This document shows positions 55,413-64,000 of a stretch of DNA of 64,000 nucleotides, in pieces. The notes under the pieces were generated by a model. The model was given only the letters and a program-made list of their open reading frames with translations, made no database searches and had not been told where the DNA came from. This DNA comes from Physcia stellaris (Eukaryota > Ascomycota > Lecanoromycetes > Caliciales > Physciaceae). Each line of letters starts with the position of its first letter. Within the stretch, counting starts at the first letter, position 1. The position numbers were made by a program, and so were the translations under genes. Location of the stretch: contig JABSSW010000013.1 in NCBI GenBank assembly GCA_018902385.1, forward strand, positions 248,001 through 312,000, given 5' to 3'.

Positions 55413-55637
55413 GTGGGCCCCAAAATTAGAAAACTCCCCGCCCCTTGACTTCTCTCAAGTCAGGAAAATCATATCACCATTGGCGAAATCAGATTATTGT
55501 ACTGTTGCCATTGACAGACGAACCTACTCTCACAATATTTTGTTGACAATTACACATGAACTCTCTCACATACTCAAAGCTTTTTAAGAGCTATCAGATT
55601 TCCGAGTGTACCAGTCCTCTAGGACTGCATCGACGAT

Positions 55638-57095
55638 ATGGCGGCACCTTTAACAATCCGTAATTTGACCGTCAAGCCTTTCGAATTGAAGGTTCTAGAG
55701 CGCTTTGAGCATCTAGCCACCGTGGATAGCGGACAAGGACTGCAGAACATCACCAACCTGACCAAGAACTTCACAGGTCTGTTCAGCAATTCAACGCGAT
55801 CAGAACCGCCCAAAATATCAGACGACGCGAAAAGCTTCAGTCATGAAGAGGTCTCCATCAGAATCGAGCCTCTCCAGTCCTTGACAACAGACATCAAGCC
55901 TGCTCAACCACCAATCCATATGCTCCGTCTCACGTTCGAGGCTGACGGCGAAAGACATCGCCTCGATACGCCTTCTCAGAAAGATGAATCCATCGTTCTC
56001 ACCCCAATCACTCCCGACCCCCGCAACAGCTACACAGCAATCTACCTCCCCCAAAACTCCCACCTAACACTCTACTCCTCCGCCAACCTCCCCTCCTGGA
56101 TGCGGAAACTCAAAGACTCCACCCCTCTCTCCGCCCTCTCCATCCCTGGCACGCACAACTCCCCCACCTGCCACAAAGCCCTCCCCTCGGTGCGTTGCCA
56201 ATCCGCCTCGCCCCCCGAACAACTCGACAACGGGATCCGCTTCTTCGACATCCGCCTCCAACCCGAATCAGCCACCGACCCCACCAACACGAACCTCGTC
56301 CTCGTCCACGCCGTCTTCCCCATCTCCCTCACAGGCGCCAAATACTTCCGCGACCTCCTCGCCGAAGTCTACGCCTTCCTGGACCGCAACCCAAGCGAAA
56401 CGGTAATCATGTCCCTCAAGCGCGAAGGCACCGGCAACGCCACAGACCAGCAGCTCTCCCGCATCCTGCACGAGCACTACGCCACCGACCCCAACCGCTG
56501 GTTCACCGCGCCCCGGATCCCCACCCTCGGCGAAGCCCGCCGCAAGATCGTCCTCGTGCGCCGCTTCGCCCTGGACGAGAGCCTGGACGGCGGGGGGTGG
56601 GGCATCGACGCCGCGACCTGGGCGGACAACACGCCCAACGCGCTCTGCCCCTCCGGCGACGTCTGCGTGCAGGACTTCTACGAGGTCCTCGAGACGGAGA
56701 ACATCGATAAGAAGCTGCAGTACAGCCGGGAGCACCTCGAGCGCGCCGCGGCGTGCGTTTGCTCCCTCGATAACGAGGCACCGAAACAGCCGTTCTATAT
56801 TAATTTCCTCACCGCGAGCAATTTCTGGAAGGTCGGGTGCTGGCCTGATCGCATTGCGGCGAAACTGAATCCGGCTATTGTGGAGCATTTGTGTGTTAGA
56901 CATGGGGTGGGGGATGGTGGCATGGGGGAGGGAGGGAAGGGGGATGGAGGTACCGGCATCGTGGTTTGTGATTGGGTTGGGGTTAAGGGCAACTGGGATC
57001 TTGTGCGCTGCGTTGTTGGGATGAATGCGAGGTTGGAGATTCGGGAGGGGTTGCTTGATTTGGGTACCCTCTTATGGATGCTTGTTATTTTGTAA
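55638..57095 (+). CDS. PI-PLC X-domain-like phosphodiesterase
   Basis: Single-exon protein of 485 aa. The TIM-barrel X domain starts near LPSWMRKLKDSTPLSALSIP followed by GTHNS, giving the first catalytic His (about residue 172). GIRFFDIRLQPES and LVLVHAVFPISLTG give the second His region (about 221). DLLAEVYAFLDRNPSETVIM and SLKREG follow, typical of bacterial-type PI-PLC relatives in fungi. GEARRKIVLVRRF and FYINFLTASNFW are further barrel elements. The N-terminal 150 residues (including LTIRNLTVKPFELKVLERFE) form a beta-rich region with no assigned name. There is no signal peptide. A Gly-rich insertion (GDGGMGEGGKGDGG) lies near residue 430. Family members may act on phosphoinositides or be inactive; substrate is not shown by the sequence. 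Confidence 0.88.
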   Translation: MAAPLTIRNLTVKPFELKVLERFEHLATVDSGQGLQNITNLTKNFTGLFSNSTRSEPPKISDDAKSFSHEEVSIRIEPLQSLTTDIKPAQPPIHMLRLTFEADGERHRLDTPSQKDESIVLTPITPDPRNSYTAIYLPQNSHLTLYSSANLPSWMRKLKDSTPLSALSIPGTHNSPTCHKALPSVRCQSASPPEQLDNGIRFFDIRLQPESATDPTNTNLVLVHAVFPISLTGAKYFRDLLAEVYAFLDRNPSETVIMSLKREGTGNATDQQLSRILHEHYATDPNRWFTAPRIPTLGEARRKIVLVRRFALDESLDGGGWGIDAATWADNTPNALCPSGDVCVQDFYEVLETENIDKKLQYSREHLERAAACVCSLDNEAPKQPFYINFLTASNFWKVGCWPDRIAAKLNPAIVEHLCVRHGVGDGGMGEGGKGDGGTGIVVCDWVGVKGNWDLVRCVVGMNARLEIREGLLDLGTLLWMLVIL

Positions 57096-57557
57096 GGTTT
57101 TAGGATGGAGAGAGAGGGATTGAGAGATGGGGACGTTGGGGGGATTGGATAATGGGAGAAGCCCCTTTCGGATCTATTTGACTTGGCGATGCCATTCGGA
57201 AGAAGGAGATGTTTATAAGAAAGAAAGTCGCAGGATAATCAACGTATATACTACGGAAGCGAAATACACAATTATCAGCGCCGATAGCTATCTATCTGAC
57301 CAACCGGGCAATTGAAAGCTGACGAGGGGGGAGATTCGACGGGTTTGTATCAAACATGTTCCTGCTATCCCATTAATTACGCTCTCGTGTTAATTTTGAC
57401 CGCTTGACGAGTTCTGACGCGGGTGTACAGCTCCTTTTTTCTAATCTATTCACAACGCTAATATCCCACCTTAATCGATCAATCCCGCAATTCAAGCTCC
57501 AAAGCACAGTCAAGGCACCCATTTCGAAGGGGGAAAAGAAAATCAAAACTACCCCTC
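57096..57557. other. Convergent intergenic region
   Basis: About 460 bp between two gene 3' ends. No gene or repeat is seen. Confidence 0.55.
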
Positions 57558-59109
57558 TCACTCAAAACTATACCTCAACCACTCCCCCACAGCCCTCAAG
57601 CTCTCCCACCTGACACCCTCATCCTTATCAGCCATCAACTCCATAACACGCGCCTTAAGCCCGATCTTCTCCAACTGGCCCCTCTTCTCCGGCGCCTCCT
57701 TGACCAAGCAGCCAACATCATTGCACCCGATCGCCAGCACCTTCTTATCGTCCTCCCACGCCTTGCCCAAGATCTGAGCCAGCTTCTTCGGGATCTCGCC
57801 CGCATTCTCGTCGAGGATGCGCCGCGCGTTGTCGCGCCAGAAGGCGGCGTCGCGGTGCGGGGGCGACCAGCGCAGGTGCCCGTTCAGCACCTCGGCGCTG
57901 TATTCGTCGAAGGTCGTTTGCGAGGAGGTGTACTCTGCGAGCAGGTCGGTGAGGGATTTGAGGTCGTCGAGGAGGTCTGGGTCCGTCAGGTGGCGGCCTT
58001 TGAGGTTGGTGAGGAGGGCGGGGAGGCGGGCGGTTGTGGCGAGGGGGAGGAGGGTGGTGCGGTTTTGGGAGGGGGTGAGGAGGTTTAGGAGGGTGGAGAG
58101 GAGGAGGCGGGTGGTTTTTTCTTTGGGGAGAGGCGCAGGAGTTGGGTGTAGAGGGGGAGTATTTCTTGTTCTCTGTGGAAGAAAGAGGGTTAGTGGAGGT
58201 GTGGAAGGTGTGGTTTGGAAAGGGGTGCTGTACCGTTCCAGGCCTGTACCAACCAGTGAGCCCTCAAAGGACAGCTGCCATATTACGAGCAAAACGTGGT
58301 AGAGAAGCTGTAGGCCTACGCCGCCGCTGAGACCGGCATCCCCGCTGCGTATACTCGTTGCTCCGCTGATCATCGTCGAGTCGCTGTCTTTGCCTGCTCC
58401 GACTGCAGCTCGTAATATGTCCATCAAGGGGCTCACAGTCTCCTCTCGCTGGTTCCAGAATAGCTCACGAGCCTTCTTGGTACGCAGCAGGGCTGAGTAT
58501 TCTTGTACGGCAATGTCTTGCAGCGCACTTTCTTGAGATTTCGTGAGTGTGGAAAGGTATTTGTAGAGTTTCGGCAAGGCAGTGTCTAATTGGGCATTGG
58601 ACTTTGGAAATTGGATTTGGGCGCTAGACAGGAGACTGGCAAGGACGGAGGATGTAAGCAGTGGTATGGGGTCTTCGGGATTATTGCTCTGGCTGAGAAG
58701 GGGAATGAATGGCTTGTATGGTTCTGAATGCTCGAGAAGCGTAGGAGTAAGGGCAGGGACGTCTGCATGTCTATGTCAGCTTCCTAAAAGTCCTCACACG
58801 CTGGCTTGATGTACCATTGATCAGATCGCCGGTCAGGACAAGCATATATTGGATCATATCTGCACGCTTAGATGCCGACTCGAATACGCTCTTGCCTTGG
58901 TCTCCACCAATGAGCAATGATTGATAGGCTTTGGCATCCGACTCCACTGTCTGCTTCCTCTGCTCTTTTCGGACCTTGTCCACCGCCTTGATCTTCTTCA
59001 GATCATTGTCAGTGATTGTGCCAGCACGGACAGCTCCCTCCCAGGGTATGGGGCGTGCCCTTATGTTGTTCTGCAACGAATTGAGGTAGGGAGGCGGGTC
59101 TAAAGACAT
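57558..59109 (-). CDS. vma13: V-ATPase subunit H (Vma13) with an apparent one-base frame break
   Basis: Regulatory subunit of the vacuolar proton pump V1 sector. Exons 59109-58815, 58762-58234 and 58172-57558. The N-terminus MSLDPPPYLNSLQNNIRARP with IPWEGAVRAGTITDNDLKKI is typical. ARM/HEAT-like helices follow, with GVGLQLLYHVLLVIWQLSFE. Exon 3 opens REQEILPLYTQLLRLSPK in one frame, then KEKTTRLLLSTLLNLLTPSQ and the rest continue in the other. The switch is at CCAAAGAAAAAACC (plus strand 58113-58126). One G or A is apparently missing there. Using a later acceptor (exon start two bases downstream, 58170) restores frame without an indel but replaces about 17 family-like residues. The C-terminal domain is intact (KKVLAIGCNDVGCLVKEAPE, WESLRAVGEWLRY). 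Confidence 0.9.
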
Positions 59110-59575
59110 TATGGGCTTAATCGAAGCTTCACGGTGTTGTATATCAGCTCGAATAAGCTCGTAATCAAGTGGGTGAGCGTATTAGCCAGATATTGAAGTT
59201 GAATACGGACACTCTTGAAGCTCCGCGGCTGGACCCTGGATCCTGGCGTCACCATCTTTCCTTGTTGGGCTGAGCTTTCGACCAATCACAACCCTACATC
59301 AATTCAATTCTTATATTCGCAAAATCTCGCTGATTGAAAGGATAGACGTGTGCTTCTCGGACTATTATATCCATCCTGATCTGAGTCTAGAGCCTTTGAA
59401 TCGGCAGCTTCTGTGTGGGGATATTCAACATCCCTCCATCAAACCCTAAGCTCAGAAATAGCAGTATAAAACTCACAGATCTTCACCAGACAACCATAAG
59501 AGAGGCATGATCTAAGCGACAGAGAGCCTCATCGTAAGCTTACACTGTCTTTCAAACATTGGCTGGCTAGACGGT
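59110..59575. promoter_or_regulatory. Divergent promoter region, vma13 and dis3
   Basis: 466 bp between two start codons pointing apart. No specific element is assigned. Confidence 0.5.
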
Positions 59576-62500
59576 ATGACGAGTTTGAAAAGGTCTTTGG
59601 CCTCAGACCCGCATGCTTCCAACATATCAAGCAAAGTATTCGTAAGATCGACGAAGAGCGGGAAAGTCCAAAAGATAGTTCGAGAGCTCTATCTTAGACA
59701 GGACATTCCATGTTCGTCCAAATTGTGTTCAACTTGTCAGGCAAATGCACCCGCAGACGCCAACGGAAATGGTAAATATTATACATCGCAAAAGGTGAAA
59801 TATCTCAAAGTCTCAGTCTGATTTTTTGTCTAGTAACCCCTTTCGTTCTTTCTGAAAAGCCAGCCGGTACCAAAGCGTACCCTGCCGGCCACTATCTAGT
59901 CCCAGACACTAATGCTCTCCTAAATGGCATGGATTTGTTCGAGCAAACTTCAGGATTCTACGATGTGATCATTCTTCAAACTGTGCTGGAAGAGCTTCGA
60001 AACCGCTCGCTGCCACTCTACAACCGGTTGATAGGCTTGACAAAAAGTGAAGATAAGCACTTCTATGTCTTCTTCAACGACTTCAGACAGGAGACGTACA
60101 TCGTCAGGGAAAAGGGTGAGACTATCAACGACCGAAATGATAGAGCAGTCCGAAAGGCCGTAAGCTGGTATCAGGATCACCTTCAGCAAGCCGTCAAATC
60201 CAGTAAACGACCAAAGAATGTCCCTGCTGTAGTCATGCTCAGCGATGACAAGGATAATCTACGGAAATCCAAGGCTGAGAATATTGATGCATCCTCATTG
60301 ACCGATTATGTATCTGGGCTTGAGGATGCGGACCGTCTGCTTGATATGATCAATGTATCACGACAAGGCCAAGAGGCACGTAGTACTGCGTCTGAGCAGA
60401 TCTATCCTGAGTATTTTACGCTTTCGAAGATGATGACCGGTGTCAAGGCTGGTACCTTGCATCAAGGTATCTTCAATGTTTCGCCTTACAACTATCTCGA
60501 AGGCTCTGTTCATGTTCCCGCATTTGAAAAGTCACTATTGATCCTTGGCCGAGAGAACAGCAATAGAGCAGTCTCGGGCGACATTGTCGTGGTTGAGGTT
60601 CTTCCGAAGCCACAGTGGAAGGCCCCTTCGACACGAATAGTTGAAGAAGAGACACTGAACAAGAACGAGAACGCAGAAGTAGAAGAAGGCGAGGGAGAAG
60701 CAGTCGTGACCGAGCAAGAGCGTCGAGCTCTTCAAGAGCAAGTAAAGAAAACCCATGGCTCGAGTGTGGAAGGTCGACCACAGCCTACAGCTCGAGTGGT
60801 GGGCATCATCAAACGAAATTGGCGACAATATGTTGGACATGTTGACGGCAGCTCAAGTTCAGTGTCCAAGCAGAATAGAAGACAGCAGACTGTTTTCCTG
60901 ATCCCCATGGACAAGCGCATTCCAAAAATTCGGTTACGCACACGTCAAGCCGAAGAGCTGTTAGGCAAGCGAGTTCTAGTAACCATTGACTCTTGGGATC
61001 AAGACTCTCGATATCCAGTCGGCCACTTCGTCCGATCTCTTGGTGAACTCGAAACCAAAGGTGCAGAGACCGAAGCACTCCTCCTAGAATACGACGTCCA
61101 ATACCGCCCCTTCCCCAAAGGCGTCCTCGACTGCCTCCCTCACGAAGGCCACGACTGGAAAGTTCCCGCAAGCCTCGACGACCCAGGCTGGCGCGACCGT
61201 AAAGATCTCCGTGACTTACTAATATGCAGCATCGACCCCATCGGCTGTCAAGACATTGACGACGCTCTGCATGCCCGGCCATTACCAAACGGCAATATCG
61301 AAGTAGGCGTACACATAGCAGACGTCTCACACTTCGTTCGGCCCAACAATGCCATGGACACTGAAGCCAGTATCCGCGGCACCACCGTCTACCTAGTTGA
61401 CAAGCGCATCGACATGCTGCCCACCCTCCTCGGCACAGATCTCTGCTCCCTAAAGCCCTACGTCGAGCGCTACGCCTTCTCTACAATCTGGGAGCTCACG
61501 CCAGACGCAGACATCGTCTCCTCCACCTTCACTAAATCCGTCATCCGCTCCCGCGAAGCCTTCTCCTACGAAGCCGCCCAACTCCGCATCGACGACCCCT
61601 CCCAAACCGACCCCTTAACCCAAGGCATGCGCATTCTCCTCTCCCTCTCCAAAAAACTGCATGAAAACCGTATGTCCGCCGGCGCCCTGAACCTCGCGTC
61701 TCCCGAAGTCCGCGTCCAATCCGAAAGCGAGACGTCCGACCCGGTAGACGTGAAAACGAAAGAACTCCTCGCCACCAACTCCCTAGTAGAAGAATTCATG
61801 CTCCTAGCCAACATCTCCGTCGCGCACCGCATCCACACCTCCTTCCCGCAAACCGCCCTCCTCCGCCGCCACGCCCCGCCGCCCAAGACCAATTTCGAAG
61901 AACTCGCCAACCAGCTCCTCGTCAAACGCGGCCTGCACCTCCGCACCGAGAGCTCCAAAGCCCTGGCCACGAGCCTAGACACCTGCACCGACGCGCAGGA
62001 ACCCTTCTTCAACACCCTCGTGCGCATCCTCGCGACGCGCTGCATGATGTCCGCGGAGTACTTCTGCGCCGGCGCCCACGCGTACCCGGAGTTCCGGCAC
62101 TACGGCCTCGCGTCCGAGATCTACACCCATTTCACGTCGCCCATCCGGCGGTACGCGGACCTGGTCGCGCACCGGCAGCTCGCGGCCGCGATCGGGTACG
62201 AGCCGCTCGACGCGGGCTTGCTGTCCAAGCAGAGACTCGAGGGCGTGTGCAGGAATATCAATGTGCGGCATCGCAATGCGCAGCTGGCGGGACGGGCGAG
62301 CGTGGAGTTTTATGTCGGGCAGGCGCTCAAGGGGCGCGTGACTGTGGAGGAGGGCTTCGTGATGAAGGTTTTTGAGAACGGGTGTGTGGTTTTTGTGCCC
62401 AGGTTTGGGATTGAGGGGTTGGTGAGGTTGAGGGAGATGAGAGAGGGGGGGGGAGCGGAGCCAGAAGCCATCTTCGACGCAGAGAACTACATCCTCGACG

Positions 62501-62613
62501 TCCACCTCCCCTCTCGCCGCCGCATCGAGCTTTTCGCCAAGGTTCAAGTCCGCATCCGGGATGAGATGGAGGAGGCGTCGGGGAAGAGGAAGATTAAGAT
62601 GGAGCTTTGTTGA
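59576..62613 (+). CDS. dis3: DIS3/RRP44, catalytic subunit of the RNA exosome
   Basis: Processive 3'-5' exoribonuclease and endonuclease of the nuclear and cytoplasmic exosome. Two exons; about 981 aa. The N-terminal CR3 cysteines lie in DIPCSSKLCSTC. The PIN domain has VPDTNALLNG (D80) and TINDRNDRAVRKAVSWY. Cold-shock domains include GTLHQGIFNVSPYNYLEGSV and RRNWRQYVG-like KRNWRQYVGHVDG. The RNB core begins near LICSIDPIGCQDIDDALHAR (catalytic Asp cluster about 528-534), with VHIADVSHFV, DMLPTLLGTDLCSLKP, ALNLASPEV and HFTSPIRRYADLVAHRQLAA. An S1 domain closes the protein. The intron is either 59772-59863 (GTAAAT...CAG, phase 1) or 59795-59859 (GTGAAA...AAG, phase 0); both keep frame. The first has better splice sites. 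Confidence 0.97.
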
Positions 62614-64000
62614 GGGTTTTAGTTAAAGAAGGCAGATTGAGGGGTGTGGGAGGGTAAGGGTAGATCTACGATGCTGGTTGATAAGAAGCCCCATTTTTCT
62701 GTTTTGGACAAAGGGGGGTTTGGAAAGATATCCATTTTCCTCAATATGGGAACACACCTACCATCAAGACCAGTACAAGCCAGGCCCTTGATTAGCTACA
62801 TTTTTATCTAAAAGCAGAAAGCATGGCATAGCAACAGTGTATTGGTTCAGTATCTCCCCTTTTTGAACCCGCCTTGCTGTATCGAAGCCATAGATCACCA
62901 AAAGCCATGCAGTCCCCTTTTCCCACGCACCACTCGGACCTCGAAGCACGTAAAACCATCTCATAGACAATATACCCTTGTCAAAGCAGCGGAGTTACGA
63001 CAGCAGCTACCCGCCGCTGTGAAAAGGGACTCCTGCTCAGCTGGGAGAGTCCAGCCACCAGTGTAAAATCTATGAGTGTGCTGCAGGGCGGTATATGGAA
63101 TATAAGTATGCCAGGGTAAAGCGGCACAAGAAAAATCGGGAGGGGCTAGTAAGAGATGTTTGCATTGGAAAAACCAATGGCTTAGAATAAGGAAAACTTG
63201 GAAAGGTAGAAGAGCCTTGAACCGAGTTGGGGGTTTCAGGCTTTGCGTTGCAGACCTGAACTGGATGAGGGATGGGAAGGAGGGAAGGAAGGAAAGCAAA
63301 CGAGAGATAGAGAGGGAGGGAGAGAGAAAGGCTGACGTCGGAAAACCAAATGAGAAGTTGGTCTTTCTAGCTTGGTAACAGCTCGATCGACGTGCCGCCG
63401 AAGAAAGATCGATTGGAGGAGAGAAGTGGGTATCGCAAGCCTGGATTACTATTGCCCCCCTTTCATGGTATTTCCAACCAGAACTCTCCATGGGTAAAAG
63501 AAGATGGCCATGTATCGTTTCTATCAGGAACGGTGGGTGGGGATTGCTCGGATGGAACGAGGCATGAATGGAGCCCCCCGTAACGGTATCTGATGAGTTC
63601 GCACTGGCCAACATCCACATGGTGTCTCACGCTCATCGTATCCCAAAGGCTCCCGGCCTTGTCTTCTCTTTTAAGGTTTTATGTATGGTAACCTGTTCGA
63701 CGCACTGGTATGGCACCGTCGAATAAGTGTGACCAAGGTAGATGGTGTCACCGTCTCCCAGTGCGTGGGATAACAGAGTGAATCGAGAGCCTATTGAACG
63801 CATTGGCTGGGGACCCCGGCTTTGCCCAGCAGTGTCGATCTTCGTAAAGCAGTGAAGCCGAGAGACTGAGTCGCAGTCCGAGAGTGAAGTTTGCAGGTCT
63901 AAGCTAGTGACGTTGCTAGGGCGGGCGACGAGCAGCATCCAGGCCACGAGCTGATGGTCGGCTATCAACATGGATGGACACAGTGATGAGATTCATTGTT
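62614..64000. other. Gene-free stretch at window end
   Basis: About 1.4 kb with pyrimidine/purine-rich tracts (63270-63330). A 219-codon minus-strand frame (62961-63620) is Ser/Pro/Phe-rich and looks like composition, not protein. It may be promoter or UTR of a gene beyond the window. Confidence 0.45.

Noticed and set aside
56195-56903. Arg/Pro-rich plus-strand frame and Val/Glu-rich minus-strand frame inside the PLC gene
   Set aside because: Shadow frames of a GC-rich coding region; the PLC frame carries the motifs.
61975-62547. 190-codon minus-strand frame inside dis3
   Set aside because: Shadow of the RNB/S1 coding sequence.
62961-63620. 219-codon minus-strand frame near the window end
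   Set aside because: Ser/Pro/Phe-rich, no domain, no splice context; opposite strand is purine-rich low complexity.

Overview
This is a piece of nuclear DNA from a filamentous ascomycete (Pezizomycotina). Genes are dense, on both strands, and carry many 44-81 nt introns with GTAAGT/GTATGT-type donors and CTRAY-like branch sites. The proteins are typical fungal housekeeping proteins. The window also carries a nuclear tRNA-Ser(GCT) with a 13-nt intron and fungal-type membrane protein, RBR ligase and MFS genes. A class such as Leotiomycetes would fit, but that is inference; nothing in the sequence proves it.

Layout. 1-3.4 kb: partial SGT2 (tail-anchored protein targeting), GIR2 (RWD protein), ACL4 (ribosomal protein L4 chaperone). 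4.6-6.3 kb: a polytopic membrane protein. 6.8-12 kb: an RBR-type E3 ligase flanked by two same-strand copies of an unknown family, one of them decayed. 13-15.2 kb: NPR3 (GATOR1/SEACIT). 16.2 kb: tRNA-Ser. 17-18.8 kb: an MFS transporter with a frame break. 19.4-20.7 kb: a PAP2 lipid phosphatase. 20.7-23 kb: a low-complexity gene-free block. 23-35.3 kb: TEX1/THO3, B-type cyclin, PRP11/SF3A2, a small conserved-looking protein, a SUZ-domain protein, a decapeptide-repeat secreted-like protein, and a family X DNA polymerase. 37.8-40 kb: a homeodomain factor. 41.3-41.7 kb: a TA-flanked MITE. 43.5-49.7 kb: HAD phosphatase, NUG1, DPB4, branched-chain E2. 50.2-52.7 kb: a repeat-rich zinc-finger gene of unknown family with a duplicated intron, followed upstream (53.1-54.3 kb) by an array of about 20 dyad-symmetric 22-nt motifs. 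55.6-62.6 kb: PLC-X protein, VMA13, DIS3.

Most genes are unrelated housekeeping functions. Several are in divergent pairs that share 280-1000 bp promoters (SGT2/GIR2, cyclin B/PRP11, HAD/NUG1, DPB4/E2, VMA13/DIS3). Replication and repair (DPB4, Pol X), mRNA export and splicing (TEX1, PRP11) and ribosome/RNA surveillance (ACL4, NUG1, DIS3) recur, but no operon-like logic is implied.

The least ordinary region is 50.2-54.3 kb. The zinc-finger gene holds in-frame tandem repeats of 18, 69 and 99 bp and two identical 52-nt introns 157 bp apart. The motif array lies upstream of its start codon. The array has two motif types in which the outer triplets change together (GCC...GGC or GTC...GAC), as expected if the symmetry is under selection or is copied by gene conversion. 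A caveat applies to the whole window: four reading-frame breaks lie in or beside homopolymer or dinucleotide runs, one of them in the housekeeping gene VMA13, so some breaks may be consensus errors and not biology.
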